A DNA stretch of 64,000 bases from NCBI GenBank assembly GCA_016704305.1, contig JADJAL010000015.1, positions 1 through 64,000 on the forward strand, read 5' to 3'. The stretch comes from Haliea sp. (lineage in GTDB: Bacteria; Pseudomonadota; Gammaproteobacteria; Pseudomonadales; Halieaceae). A program made the translations under genes and the position numbers. Shown one piece after another: positions 44,924-55,289 of the stretch. Numbering within the stretch: the first letter of the stretch is position 1; the number at the start of each line of letters is the position of its first letter. A model generated the notes under the pieces. The model was not told the origin of the DNA. It saw nothing but the letters and a program-made list of their open reading frames with translations, and did not search any database.

Positions 44924-46342
44924 ATGAGCGGACAAACCCTGTATGACAAGTTGTGGCAGAGCCACCTGGTGGAGCAGCGCGACGATGGCAGCGCGTTGAT
45001 CTATATCGATCGCCAGTTGATCCACGAGGTGACGTCCCCGCAGGCGTTTGAAGGTCTGCGAATTTCCGGTCGCGCGCCGTGGCGCGTCGACGCCAATTTC
45101 GCGGTGCCAGACCACAACGTGCCCACCGAGCGGCAGGAGCGCAGCGGCGGTGTCGCCGGCATCATCGATCCGATATCCCGTTTGCAGGTGCAGACGCTGG
45201 ATGATAACTGCCGCGATTTCCAGATTCTTGAATTCCAGGTCAACGACGTGCGCCAGGGCATTGTGCACGTGGTAGGGCCTGAGCAGGGCGTCACCCTGCC
45301 GGGCATGACCATTGTCTGCGGCGATTCGCATACTTCCACGCACGGCGCGCTGGGTGCGCTTGCGCACGGCATCGGCACCTCCGAGGTCGAGCATGTGATG
45401 GCCACGCAATGCCTGGTGCAGCAAAAAATGAAAAACATGCTGGTGAAGGTCGACGGTACCTTGCCCTCCGGTGTCACCGCGAAGGACGTGGTGCTGGCGA
45501 TTATCGGCAAGATCGGCACTGCCGGCGGAACCGGCTACGCGATCGAATTTGGCGGCGAAGTGGTGCGCGGCCTGAGCCTGGAAGGGCGCATGACGATCTG
45601 CAACATGGCGATCGAAGCGGGCGCGCGCGCCGGCCTGATCGCCGTGGACGAGACGACCATCGAGTATGTAAAAGGCAGGCCGTATGCGCCGAGTGGCGCG
45701 CAGTGGGATTTGGCCGTGGCCGCCTGGCGCGAACTGCACAGCGACCCCGACGCCCATTTTGATCGCGTCGTCGAATTGCGCGGCGAGGACATCAAGCCGC
45801 AGGTTACCTGGGGTACGTCGCCGGAGATGGTATTGCCCATCGACGGCGTGATCCCCGACCCGGCGAGCATGGACAACGCGGCGCAGCGCGAGTCCACCGA
45901 ACGCGCCCTGCACTACATGGGCCTGAAGGCGGGCATGGCGATCACCGACATCAGGCTGGACACGGTGTTTATCGGTTCGTGCACCAACTCGCGCATCGAG
46001 GATCTGCGCGCAGCGGCGGCGGTCGTCAAAGGCAAGAAAGTCGCTGCCACGGTCAAGCGTGCGCTGGTGGTTCCGGGCTCGGGCCAGATCAAGCTGCAAG
46101 CGGAAGCGGAAGGCCTGGACAAGATATTCACCGCAGCCGGGATGGAATGGCGCGAACCGGGTTGTTCGATGTGCCTGGCGATGAACTCGGACAAGCTCGG
46201 CGCGGGTGAGCATTGTGCATCGACGTCAAACCGCAATTTTGAAGGGCGCCAGGGTTTTGGTGGTCGCACGCATCTGGTCAGTCCGGCGATGGCGGCCGCA
46301 GCGGCGGTGGCCGGGCACTTTGTCGATGTCAGGAACTGGTAG
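44924..46342 (+). CDS. leuC: 3-isopropylmalate dehydratase large subunit
   Basis: The 472-residue iron-sulfur subunit that, with LeuD, isomerises 2-isopropylmalate to 3-isopropylmalate in leucine synthesis. The 4Fe-4S ligands are visible: one Cys in MTIVCGDSHTSTHGA and further ones in FIGSCTNSRIEDL and PGCSMCLAMN. Other aconitase-family blocks are DKLWQSHLV at the N-terminus and STSNRNFEGRQG at the end. Start ATG follows aaagagg. leuD begins 12 bases downstream. Confidence 0.97.
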   Translation: MSGQTLYDKLWQSHLVEQRDDGSALIYIDRQLIHEVTSPQAFEGLRISGRAPWRVDANFAVPDHNVPTERQERSGGVAGIIDPISRLQVQTLDDNCRDFQILEFQVNDVRQGIVHVVGPEQGVTLPGMTIVCGDSHTSTHGALGALAHGIGTSEVEHVMATQCLVQQKMKNMLVKVDGTLPSGVTAKDVVLAIIGKIGTAGGTGYAIEFGGEVVRGLSLEGRMTICNMAIEAGARAGLIAVDETTIEYVKGRPYAPSGAQWDLAVAAWRELHSDPDAHFDRVVELRGEDIKPQVTWGTSPEMVLPIDGVIPDPASMDNAAQRESTERALHYMGLKAGMAITDIRLDTVFIGSCTNSRIEDLRAAAAVVKGKKVAATVKRALVVPGSGQIKLQAEAEGLDKIFTAAGMEWREPGCSMCLAMNSDKLGAGEHCASTSNRNFEGRQGFGGRTHLVSPAMAAAAAVAGHFVDVRNW

Positions 46343-46354
46343 GAGTAGAGCACT

Positions 46355-47002
46355 ATGAAAAGTTTTACCGTGTTAAAAGGTATCGCCGCGCCGATGGATC
46401 GCGCCAACGTGGATACAGACCTGATCATCCCCAAGCAGTTCCTGAAGTCGATCAAGCGCAGCGGCTTTGGCCCCAACCTGTTCGATGAAGTGCGTTACCT
46501 CGATCAGGGTGAACCGGGGCAGGATTGCAGCGGTCGTCCACTCAATATGGATTTCCCGCTCAACCAGGCGCGCTACCAGGGCGCCTGCGTGCTGCTGGCG
46601 CGCGATAATTTCGGCTGCGGTTCAAGTCGTGAGCATGCCCCCTGGGCGCTGGAAGATTTCGGCCTGCGCTGCATTATCGCGCCGAGTTTTGCCGATATTT
46701 TCTACAACAACTGTTTCAAGAACGGCATCCTGCCCATCGTGCTGGACGCAGATGTGGTTGATCGGCTGTTCCAGCAGATGTATGCCACCGAAGGTTATGA
46801 ACTGAGCATCGATCTTGAACGGCAGGTCGTGCAGACGCCGTCAGGGGAGTCCATCCACTTTGATGTCGATGCGTTTCGCAAGCACTGCCTGCTCAACGGA
46901 CTGGATGATATTGCACTGACGCTGGAAAGCGCGCCGGCGATTCGCAGTTTCGAGCAGAACTGGCGGCAGCAGTCGCCGTGGTTGTTTGACGTTATCAGGT
47001 AG
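46355..47002 (+). CDS. leuD: 3-isopropylmalate dehydratase small subunit
   Basis: The 215-residue swivelling subunit of isopropylmalate isomerase. Evidence: VDTDLIIPKQFLKSIKRSGFG, NFGCGSSREHAPWALEDFGLR with the SSREHA motif, and FKNGILPI. Length normal. A ggagtag site lies 8 bases ahead of the ATG. The next gene is asd after 45 bases; leuB, often found here in relatives, is absent. Confidence 0.97.
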   Translation: MKSFTVLKGIAAPMDRANVDTDLIIPKQFLKSIKRSGFGPNLFDEVRYLDQGEPGQDCSGRPLNMDFPLNQARYQGACVLLARDNFGCGSSREHAPWALEDFGLRCIIAPSFADIFYNNCFKNGILPIVLDADVVDRLFQQMYATEGYELSIDLERQVVQTPSGESIHFDVDAFRKHCLLNGLDDIALTLESAPAIRSFEQNWRQQSPWLFDVIR

Positions 47003-47047
47003 TGCCCGAATACGGGATATATGGCGAGTAGTTGAGGAATTCCGACC

Positions 47048-48073
47048 ATGAGCAAAGAGTACGATGTAGCGGTAGTAGGTGCCACTGGCGCGGTAGGCGA
47101 GGTGATGATCAGCGTGCTGGAGGAACGCAATTTCCCCGTGCGCAATCTCTATCCGTTGGCCAGCAGTCGTTCAGCGGGCAAAACGATCCAGTTCCGGGGC
47201 AAGTCCATTCGCGTCACGGACCTCGCGGAGTTTGATTTCAGCCAGGCGCAGATAGGGCTGTTTTCCGCCGGGGGCAGCATCTCGGCTGAGTACGCGCCGA
47301 AGGCGGCCGCGGCAGGTTGTGTCGTGATCGACAACACCTCGCATTTTCGCCGCGATGACGACATCCCGCTGATCGTGCCGGAGGTGAATATCGAAGCGCT
47401 GGCCGGCTACCGCGCGCGCAATATTATTGCCAACCCGAATTGCTCGACGATCCAGATGCTCGTGGCGCTGAAGCCGATTTATGACGCGGTTGGCATCGCG
47501 CGTATCAACGTGGCGACTTACCAGGCTGTCTCCGGCACTGGCAAGGAGGCCATTGAGGAGTTGGCGGCGCAGACGGCCAGGCTGCTCAACGGGCAGGACA
47601 TCACGGCGGAGGTCTATCCCAAGCAGATCGCGTTCAACGTCTTGCCGCACATTGATGCGTTCCAGGAGAACGGGTATACACGCGAAGAGATGAAAATGGT
47701 GTGGGAAACCCAGAAGATATTTGGCGATCCGGGGATACTGGTGAATCCCACCTGCGTTCGCGTGCCGGTGTTCTTCGGGCATTCCGAGGCCGTGCATATC
47801 GAAACGGTGGACAAGATTACCGCAGAAGAAGCGCGGGCCCTGCTGGAGAATGCGCCGGGTGTCACAGTGGTGGACGAACGCGTCGATGGCGGCTACCCAA
47901 CGGCAGTGACTGAGTCGGCAGGTAAGGACGCGGTTTTTGTCGGCAGAATCCGCGAGGATGTGTCGCATCCTCGCGGCCTGAACCTGTGGATTGTCTCCGA
48001 CAATGTCAGGAAAGGCGCCGCGCTAAATAGTGTGCAAATTGCCGAGAGCTTGATCGCGACTTACCTTGATTAA
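47048..48073 (+). CDS. asd: Aspartate-semialdehyde dehydrogenase (short type)
   Basis: A 341-residue enzyme that reduces aspartyl phosphate to aspartate semialdehyde, entry to Lys, Met, Thr and peptidoglycan precursors. NADP-loop VVGATGAVGEVM, nucleophile Cys132 in NPNCSTIQM, and QAVSGTGKEA plus HSEAVHIE are present. This is the shorter type that in Pseudomonas lies just before fimV as a second copy beside a longer asd; here only the short one is present and its catalytic Cys is intact. A tgagga site precedes the ATG. Confidence 0.94.
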   Translation: MSKEYDVAVVGATGAVGEVMISVLEERNFPVRNLYPLASSRSAGKTIQFRGKSIRVTDLAEFDFSQAQIGLFSAGGSISAEYAPKAAAAGCVVIDNTSHFRRDDDIPLIVPEVNIEALAGYRARNIIANPNCSTIQMLVALKPIYDAVGIARINVATYQAVSGTGKEAIEELAAQTARLLNGQDITAEVYPKQIAFNVLPHIDAFQENGYTREEMKMVWETQKIFGDPGILVNPTCVRVPVFFGHSEAVHIETVDKITAEEARALLENAPGVTVVDERVDGGYPTAVTESAGKDAVFVGRIREDVSHPRGLNLWIVSDNVRKGAALNSVQIAESLIATYLD

Positions 48074-48294
48074 TGCCTGTAATTCACTGATACTTGAGCC
48101 AATTTTCGGGTGGCAATAAGTGCTTTTTACGCGTGATGCGTGCCGTGCATTAGTGTGGGAAGGACAGTTGTCGGAAGGTGCAAGGCGCCTGTTTGGGTCT
48201 GGACGTGGCAGGCGCGGCACCGGAGTTCCGGAAGCTGTGACCGACGTCAGGGGAGTCGGTTTGAAATTCGCGGGCACAATAATAAGGGGCTGGT

Positions 48295-50678
48295 ATGGCT
48301 CGTAAGTTAGCTGCTGTGGCGTTCTCGTTGGGGCTTTTCCACGCGAGTTCATTGATGGCGCTCGGCCTCGGTGAAATGCAGCTGGAGTCCTTCCTTAACG
48401 AACCGCTGAAGGCCAGCGTGGATTTGCTCAACATGGGCGAACTGCACGAGGACGAGATTCGCGTGCGACTGGCGACCACGGAAGATTTTGACAAGTTGGG
48501 GCTCGAACGGGCCTATTTCCTGACCACGGTCACGTTTGAGGTGGTATCCAACGGCCAGGGTGGCGCGCAGATACTGATCCGTTCGGAAGAACCGGTGTTG
48601 GAGCCCTACCTGGATTTTGTTGTCGAGGCACGCTGGCCGTCCGGGCGCCTGCTGCGTGAATACACCGTGCTGGTGGATCCACCGGTATTCTCCCAGTCCA
48701 CGCCTGTTGTTTCCGCCAGTGAACGTGTCTCCGCAACCGAAGGCGCGGCGCCAGCGGATGGTGTGCCCGCGCCGGTCGATTATAACGAGCTCTACCAGTC
48801 AAGAAGCAGCCGTGTAGACATGCGTGGTTTGGCGGCTGGCGATGCGCCACAGCGCGAATACACCGGCTCGTCTGCAGGTGCGCCTGCGCCGGGCAGTCGC
48901 TATACGATCAGGCGCGACCAGACGCTGTGGGAAATTGCCAGCCAGGCCAAGCCCCCTGGGACGTCTGTGCACCAGATGATGCTGGATATCCAGCGGCTGA
49001 ACCCCGACGCATTCATTAATGGCAATATCAATCGCATCAAGGCGGGCTATGTCATTTACCTGCCCACGGCACAGGACATCGTTCCGGGGATGTTTCCACT
49101 GCGTTAGCGGAAGTGCGCGAGCAAAACCAGGCCTGGCGCGAGGGACGTGACAATGCGTCATACACCAGCCGTGGTCCCTCGCTGAGAATTTCTGCTGAGC
49201 CCGAAGCGGCGGACGCTGCGCAATCGAGCGCGCCGGGTCGTGCCGGAACCGAAACGGCGCAGGCAGGCGAGTCTCAGCAGCCAACGAGCAGCGCCGATAC
49301 TGCGGCAGCGACAGCCGCAGCCGAACTCCCTGCTTCCGATACGCAGGCTCGCCTGGCAGCCCTTGAACAACAACTTGAAACCTTGCAGCGGATTGTCAGC
49401 CTCAAGGACGACCAGATTGCCGCGCTGCAAAATGCCCTGGCCGATGCCGGTGCAGCGGTTCCCGAGGTTGGATCTGAGCAGGACACGACTCAAGTTGTGG
49501 AAGGTGCGGCAGTCGTGGACGGTGCGGAAGTCGCAGAAGTCACCGAAGAAGTTACGCCGGCAACGTCACCAGAGGTTGCGGAGTCGCCGACGGACGTTGC
49601 GGAGGCAGAAGTAGAAGCGGTCGCAGTTCCACCCGCTGTCGAGGGTGAGCAGGTAGCGGGGACGACCGAGGTAAAAAAGTCGGAAGAGCCCGCGCCCAAG
49701 AAATCATCGCCCACTCCAGCCGCAGCTGAGACGGGAGAAGGGTGGAGCCGTTATTTGCCGTACGTATTGGGCGCATTGGTGTTGGCAGTCGCAGGTTTGG
49801 TAATTGCGCGTCGTCGCAGCGAAGTCGATGACGGTGAAGACGACGAACCGACTCTGCCAATACGCCAGGCCACTGTCCCCAAAGATGTGTTCGCGGATGT
49901 GCGACTGCAGGATCAGAACCTTGAAGTAGTGCCGGTTATGGATGAGCCGGCATTCGTCGACGATGGTGTTCCTTCCATGCGCGACAATCGCGGATACGGC
50001 GAACGTAAACACGACGAATACGCATCCGATGTCGACGCTGCTGACGCCCTTGCCGAGGCGGATATTTACATCGCTTACGGCCGCCATCCACAGGCTATCG
50101 ATCTGCTTAATAACGCGCTTGCGTCTGAACCGGGCAATCCCGTTTACCGACTCAAGTTGCTGGAAATTTACGCGGAACTCGACAACCGCGTGGCCGCGAC
50201 CGCGCAGCTTAGAAAGATTGAAGCCATTGGCGATGCAGAGGCCATTGCACGTGCTGAAGTGTTGATGGAACGACTCAGCGGGGATGAAGAACTGGAATTG
50301 CCGACGACTGTACTCCATACACCGGTAAGCCGGGGTCCGGGGTTGTCGCCGAATCCGCTGCAGATGCTGACTGACTCCAATGAGGCCCTGGAAGAAGACT
50401 TCAGCGGCCTGGAGATCGAAGAACACTTTGCGCCCGGCGAAGAAGATGATCTGGACCTGTCCGGTGATTTTGCGGTTGAAAGTTCGCTCGGTGACGAGGA
50501 TGAGGAACTGGTTATCGCTGCCGACAGCAACGCATTGTCCACCAAGCTGGACCTGGCGCGTGCTTACCTGGACATGGGCGACGATGACGGCGCACGCCAG
50601 ATTCTGGATGAAGTCGTTGCAGAAGGCACCGAGGATCTGAAAGCCGAGGCCCAGGCCCTGCTAAGTCGCATTGGCTGA
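48295..50678 (+). CDS. fimV: FimV-type peptidoglycan-binding polar hub protein, one frame break
   Basis: An inner-membrane protein organising polar structures and type IV pili. Domains by residue (joined numbering): signal peptide 1-25 ending SLMALG; FimV N-terminal domain 26-125 (LGEMQLESFLNEPLKASVDL); LysM 200-262 (YTIRRDQTLWEIASQ, NINRIKAGYVIYLP); coiled coil 349-385; transmembrane helix 487-508 (YVLGALVLAVAGLVIA); acidic cytoplasmic part with TPR (DIYIAYGRHPQAIDLLNNAL); C-terminal FimV domain (LDLARAYLDMGDDDGARQIL). A -1 break near 49086-49090 (gggg, one g lost) joins VPGDVSTALAEVREQNQAW. The 221 bases upstream (48074-48294) hold the aagg ribosome site and no gene. Confidence 0.92.
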
Positions 50679-51510
50679 GCATCCGTTTTCCACTGAGGCA
50701 ATTCCCGCTGGCGCGCGGATTGCCTGCCGCGTCGAGTATGATGGCAGCCATTACAGCGGCTGGCAGTCGCAGGCCCATCTCCATGTCATTACCGTTCAGG
50801 ACCGGCTGGAACAGGCGCTGGCGGACATTGCAGGTACGCCTGTTCGCGTGCAATGCGCCGGGCGCACTGATGCCGGAGTCCACGCCTGGTCGCAGGTGGT
50901 TCATTTTGACAGCCCGGTCGCGCGCAGCTGCAAAGCATGGGTTATTGGCGGTAATACGCGTCTCCCGCACGATATACGCATACACTGGGTCGTCCCCGTG
51001 GCCGCTGATTTTCATTCGCGCTTTTCCGCGCAGTCGCGCAGTTACCGCTATGTAATTGCCAACACCGTTATTCGTCCAGCGCTGCTGTACCGGCAGGTTA
51101 CCTGGCATCGTCGCGCGCTGGATGCCGGCGCCATGCACGCCGCAGCGCAAGCACTGCTGGGTGAGCAGGATTTCAGTGCGTTTCGCGCAGCCTCGTGCCA
51201 GTCGCGCACGCCGATGCGCAATGTGCAGTTCGTCGACGTCACGCGGCGTGGCGATCTGGTGTTAATCGAGATCAGGGCGAACGCATTCCTGCATCATATG
51301 GTGAGAAATATCGCCGGCGCGTTGCTTGCTGTCGGTGACGGGCGCAGGCCGAGTGAATGGATATCGCAGCTGCTCGCAGGACGCGACCGTACCGCGAGCG
51401 CAGAAACCGCGCCCGCCGATGGACTGTATCTGGCCGATGTCGAATACCCGTCCCATTTTGGTTTGCCAGCGACACCCTACGGCCCAATCCTGCTCGCGAG
51501 TAATCGCTAA
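50671..51510 (+). CDS. truA: tRNA pseudouridine(38-40) synthase TruA
   Basis: A 279-residue pseudouridine synthase modifying U38-40 of the anticodon arm. Motif RVEYDGSHYSGWQ is followed by the catalytic Asp67 in CAGRTDAGVHAWSQVVHF. FLHHMVRNIAGALLAVGDG is the late conserved block. The start is TTG at 50671, overlapping the fimV stop by 8 bases, so the two may be translationally coupled. This order is standard in gammaproteobacteria. Confidence 0.95.
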   Translation: MAEHPFSTEAIPAGARIACRVEYDGSHYSGWQSQAHLHVITVQDRLEQALADIAGTPVRVQCAGRTDAGVHAWSQVVHFDSPVARSCKAWVIGGNTRLPHDIRIHWVVPVAADFHSRFSAQSRSYRYVIANTVIRPALLYRQVTWHRRALDAGAMHAAAQALLGEQDFSAFRAASCQSRTPMRNVQFVDVTRRGDLVLIEIRANAFLHHMVRNIAGALLAVGDGRRPSEWISQLLAGRDRTASAETAPADGLYLADVEYPSHFGLPATPYGPILLASNR

Positions 51511-51588
51511 TCACGCTGTTCGCGTAAAGACACTCGCGCGCGTCGTCTGTTATCATGCGCGGCTTGTTTTTTCAGGTTTGCTCGCGCC

Positions 51589-52242
51589 ATGTCTACGACG
51601 CGCATCAAAATATGCGGCATTACCCGCGAGGAAGACGCGCTTGCGGTGGTGGCCAGCGGGGCCGATGCGATCGGCCTGGTGTTTTACAGCGCCAGCCCGA
51701 GGGCGGTCACCGTCGACCAGGCGGCAGCCATCGCAGCGCTCATCCCTCCGTTTGTCAGCATCGTGGCGCTGTTTGTCGATGAACCGGCCGCGAGTATTGA
51801 ACGTATACTGCACAGAGTACCCATCGACCTCATCCAGTTTCACGGTGACGAGCCCGCGGCGTTTTGCCGGCAGTTCAGTCGCCCGTGGATCAAGGCCCTG
51901 CGGGTGCGGCCCACTGTCGATATCGCGCAGGAGTGTCGGAATTACCACGGCGCAAGAGGCGTATTGCTGGACAGCTGGCAGCCGGGCGTGCCCGGTGGCA
52001 CGGGCACAGCGTTCGACTGGCAACTTGCGCCCGCCGATCTGCCGCTGCCGATCGTGCTGGCGGGCGGATTGCACGAGCACAATGTAGGTGACGCGATCAG
52101 GACGGTGCGCCCCGCAGCGGTCGATGTCAGCGGTGGTGTGGAGAGCGCGCCGGGAATCAAGGACGCGGGGAAAATCCAGCGATTTATTGCGGCTGTGCGA
52201 GCAGCCGGGCAACAGGTGGACGGAGTAGCACATGTCGAGTAA
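51589..52242 (+). CDS. trpF: Phosphoribosylanthranilate isomerase
   Basis: A 217-residue TIM-barrel enzyme for the third step of tryptophan synthesis. KICGITREEDAL carries the catalytic Cys; GLVFYSASPRAV, LIQFHGDEP, LLDSWQPGVPGGTGTAFDW and VLAGGLHEHNV are the phosphate-binding and active-site blocks. It overlaps trpB by 11 bases, indicating one transcript. Confidence 0.96.
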   Translation: MSTTRIKICGITREEDALAVVASGADAIGLVFYSASPRAVTVDQAAAIAALIPPFVSIVALFVDEPAASIERILHRVPIDLIQFHGDEPAAFCRQFSRPWIKALRVRPTVDIAQECRNYHGARGVLLDSWQPGVPGGTGTAFDWQLAPADLPLPIVLAGGLHEHNVGDAIRTVRPAAVDVSGGVESAPGIKDAGKIQRFIAAVRAAGQQVDGVAHVE

Positions 52243-53452
52243 CACGAAGCAGGATGTATTTGCCGCAGTGCCCGATGCGCAGGGCCGCTTTGGTGACTAC
52301 GGTGGCAAGTTTGTCTCCGAGACGCTGATGGCCGCGTTGGCAGAATTGGAGGCGGTCTATCGGGAATTGTCAGCGGATGCCGAGTTCCAGCGTGAACTCG
52401 ACGAGGACCTGACGCATTATGTCGGCAGGCCCTCGCCGTTGTACGAGGCCAGGCGCTGGTCCGACAAAATTGGCGGCGCCCGTATTTTTCTCAAGCGCGA
52501 GGACTTGAATCACACCGGCGCTCACAAGGTCAATAACACCGTCGGCCAGGCGTTGCTGGCGAGGCACATGGGCAAGAAACGCGTCATAGCCGAGACCGGA
52601 GCCGGCCAACACGGTGTTGCCACAGCCACTATCGCAGCAAGGCTCGGACTCGAGTGCCATGTGTTCATGGGCGAGGAGGATATTCACCGCCAGGCGCTGA
52701 ATGTCTACCGTATGAAACTGCTGGGCGCCAACGTCATATCCGTCACCTCCGGTTCGCGCACGCTGAAGGATGCGATGAATGAGGCGATGCGCGATTGGGT
52801 CACCAATGTAGATGATACGTTTTACATCATCGGCACCGTTGCCGGTCCCCATCCCTATCCGATGCTGGTGCGGGATTTCCAGTGCGTGATCGGGCGTGAA
52901 GCGCGCGCGCAGTCCCTCGCCCAAACCGGCCGGCTGCCGGATGCGCTGGTCGCCTGTGTCGGCGGCGGTTCCAATGCGATAGGACTGTTTCATCCCTTCC
53001 TGCGCGACGAAGCAGTAGCTATGTATGGTGTCGAGGCGGGCGGCCACGGCCTCGCGACGAATCAGCACGCGGCGCCGCTGAATGCGGGTACGCCAGGTGT
53101 ACTGCACGGCAACCTGACGTACCTGATGCAGGACAGTGACGGCCAGATCATGCACACGCATTCCATTTCCGCAGGCCTGGATTATCCCGGCGTAGGACCT
53201 GAACATGCGTGGCTGAAGGATATCGGCAGGGTGAACTACGTCGTCGCTAACGATGACGAGGCGCTGCGGGCGTTCCACTCGCTGACGCGGATAGAGGGTA
53301 TCATGCCTGCGCTGGAGAGCAGCCATGCGCTGGCATATGCCGAAAAGCTGGCGGCACAGATGACTCCCCAGCAGATGATCATCGTCAATCTGTCTGGTCG
53401 CGGCGACAAGGATATCCACACTGTGGCCCAACTCGACGGTATCGAATTCTAG
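52232..53452 (+). CDS. trpB: Tryptophan synthase beta subunit
   Basis: A 406-residue PLP enzyme that joins indole and serine. The Schiff-base Lys is in HTGAHKVNNTVGQ, the phosphate-binding GGGSNAIG follows, and AETGAGQHGVATA and EAGGHGLATNQHAA are intact. The family length is about 400. The start lies inside the end of trpF. trpA follows after 23 bases. Confidence 0.97.
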   Translation: MSSNTKQDVFAAVPDAQGRFGDYGGKFVSETLMAALAELEAVYRELSADAEFQRELDEDLTHYVGRPSPLYEARRWSDKIGGARIFLKREDLNHTGAHKVNNTVGQALLARHMGKKRVIAETGAGQHGVATATIAARLGLECHVFMGEEDIHRQALNVYRMKLLGANVISVTSGSRTLKDAMNEAMRDWVTNVDDTFYIIGTVAGPHPYPMLVRDFQCVIGREARAQSLAQTGRLPDALVACVGGGSNAIGLFHPFLRDEAVAMYGVEAGGHGLATNQHAAPLNAGTPGVLHGNLTYLMQDSDGQIMHTHSISAGLDYPGVGPEHAWLKDIGRVNYVVANDDEALRAFHSLTRIEGIMPALESSHALAYAEKLAAQMTPQQMIIVNLSGRGDKDIHTVAQLDGIEF

Positions 53453-53475
53453 TTCAGCTACCTGGGGAGCATTGA

Positions 53476-54297
53476 GTGAGTCGAATAGCGGGACGTTTCC
53501 AACAACTGGCTGAGCAGCGCCGCACCGCGCTGATACCGTATGTTGTCGCGGGTGATCCCGGGCAGGCATTTACGGTGCCGCTGATGCACCAACTGGTCGA
53601 GAACGGTGCCGATATCATCGAACTCGGAGTACCGTTTTCCGATCCGATGGCGGAAGGGCCGGTGATTCAATTGGGCCACGAGCGCGCGCTGGCCAACGGC
53701 ACAACGCTGTTGAAGGTACTGGAGATGGTGCGAGAATTTCGCGTGTCGGACAGTACTACGCCGGTGTTGCTGATGGGCTATGCCAATCCGGTGATGCATA
53801 TGGGCTACGCGCGGTTCGCGGACGCTGCCGCCGCGGTCGGTCTGGATGCACTGCTCACGGTCGATATCCCGCCGGAGGAGGTGGATAGCATCAATCGTGA
53901 ATTGCAGCGTGTAGGTATGGACAATATTTTCCTGGTTGCGCCCACCACGCCTGACGAACGAATCGCTCGGATTGCAGCGAGGGCCAGTGGCTTTATCTAT
54001 TATGTCTCACTGAAGGGTGTCACCGGCGCGGGACATCTCGACACTGTCGAAGTCGCGGCGCGGGTCAACGCAATACGCCAGCACAGTAATTTACCAGTGG
54101 CCGTGGGTTTTGGCATCAAGGACGCGGCATCGGCACGGCAGGTTTCCCAGACCGCGGAAGGCGTGGTGGTCGGCAGTGCATTGGTGCACGCGATGGCACA
54201 GGTTATCGAACAGGGCGGGACGCCGGACGCGGCGATTGCAGCCGCCGCCGGGTTGTTGGGTCAGATCCGCAAGGGCATGGACAGCGCCGCTTCCTAG
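53476..54297 (+). CDS. trpA: Tryptophan synthase alpha subunit
   Basis: A 273-residue TIM-barrel subunit that releases indole from indole-3-glycerol phosphate. YVVAGDPG, IIELGVPFSDPMAEGPVIQ with the catalytic Glu (first E of ELGVPFSDP), and GFIYYVSLKGVTGA are present, with VGFGIKDAASARQV near the phosphate loop. Start is GTG at 53476, after ggggagc. accD follows 53 bases downstream. Confidence 0.96.
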   Translation: MSRIAGRFQQLAEQRRTALIPYVVAGDPGQAFTVPLMHQLVENGADIIELGVPFSDPMAEGPVIQLGHERALANGTTLLKVLEMVREFRVSDSTTPVLLMGYANPVMHMGYARFADAAAAVGLDALLTVDIPPEEVDSINRELQRVGMDNIFLVAPTTPDERIARIAARASGFIYYVSLKGVTGAGHLDTVEVAARVNAIRQHSNLPVAVGFGIKDAASARQVSQTAEGVVVGSALVHAMAQVIEQGGTPDAAIAAAAGLLGQIRKGMDSAAS

Positions 54298-54350
54298 ATG
54301 AGCGACACCACGTTTATAATGCCGACTTTTATGCAGTGGCGAGGACGAAC

Positions 54351-55289
54351 ATGAGCTGGATAGACAGAATTCTGCCGGCCGGTGTGCGCAGCGACGCCAG
54401 GGGAAAAAGTTCCAGCAGCGTGCCGGAAGGCTTGTGGAAGAAGTGCGTCAAATGCGACGCCGTACTCTACCGCCCGGACGTCGAGCGCAATCAGGACGTG
54501 TGTCCCAAATGCGATCATCACATGCGCATCGGAGCGCGCAAGCGTCTTGCGCGATTCCTCGATAGCGGCGACAAGATCGAGATCCTGTCCGATATCGAAC
54601 CTGTCGACAGGCTCAAGTTCAAGGACAAAAAGCGCTATCGCGACCGGCTGTCCGCCGCGCAGAAATCCACTGGTGAGAAAGACGCGCTGATCGCAATGCG
54701 CGGGTCCGTGCGCGGGTTGCCATTAATTGCAGTAGCGTTCGAGTTTGATTTCCACGGCGGTTCCATGGGTTATGCGGTCGGCGAGAAGTTCACGCGCGCC
54801 GCGCATCTTGCATTGGAAGAGAGGATACCGCTGGTCTGCTTTTCGGCTTCGGGCGGTGCGCGCATGCAGGAGGCACTGATCTCCCTGATGCAAATGGCCA
54901 AGACCAGCGCGGTGCTCGAGCGCTTGAAACTCGCAGGTGTGCCCTACATTTCCGTGATGACCGATCCGATTTACGGTGGCGTCTCGGCGTCGCTGGCGCT
55001 GCTGGGTGATATCAATATCGCCGAACCGGATGCCAGGGCCGGGTTTGCCGGCCCTAATATTATTGAGCAGACGATAAGGCAAAAGTTACCCAAGGGTTTT
55101 CAGCGCAGTGAGTTCCTGCTTGAACACGGCGCCATTGACATGATTGTGCACCGCACGCAAATGCGCGAGACCATTGCTCGCTTGTTATCCAAATTGACCG
55201 GGCACGCCCTGGCCGCGCCGGAAGATGAGCACGCCAACGAGCCCGAAGACAGCGGTGCCCCAGAGACGATCGTGGCAGGGGATGAGTAA
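54351..55289 (+). CDS. accD: Acetyl-CoA carboxylase carboxyltransferase beta subunit
   Basis: A 312-residue subunit of the enzyme making malonyl-CoA, first step of fatty-acid synthesis. The N-terminal zinc ribbon is complete: KKCVKCDAVLY and DVCPKCDHHM. The crotonase-like body has FSASGGARMQEALISLMQMAK and MTDPIYGGVSASLALLGD. The ATG at 54351 starts at the usual SWIDRILP. An acidic tail is unimportant. folC overlaps by 8 bases. Confidence 0.97.
   Translation: MSWIDRILPAGVRSDARGKSSSSVPEGLWKKCVKCDAVLYRPDVERNQDVCPKCDHHMRIGARKRLARFLDSGDKIEILSDIEPVDRLKFKDKKRYRDRLSAAQKSTGEKDALIAMRGSVRGLPLIAVAFEFDFHGGSMGYAVGEKFTRAAHLALEERIPLVCFSASGGARMQEALISLMQMAKTSAVLERLKLAGVPYISVMTDPIYGGVSASLALLGDINIAEPDARAGFAGPNIIEQTIRQKLPKGFQRSEFLLEHGAIDMIVHRTQMRETIARLLSKLTGHALAAPEDEHANEPEDSGAPETIVAGDE

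Noticed and set aside
44873..46213. 446-codon minus-strand frame
   Set aside because: Antisense shadow of leuC.
48295..50678. FimV as two separate genes
   Set aside because: The first frame holds the N-terminal and LysM domains, the second starts mid-linker without a start signal, and one restored g joins them exactly.
52370..53569. 399-codon minus-strand frame
   Set aside because: Antisense shadow of trpB.
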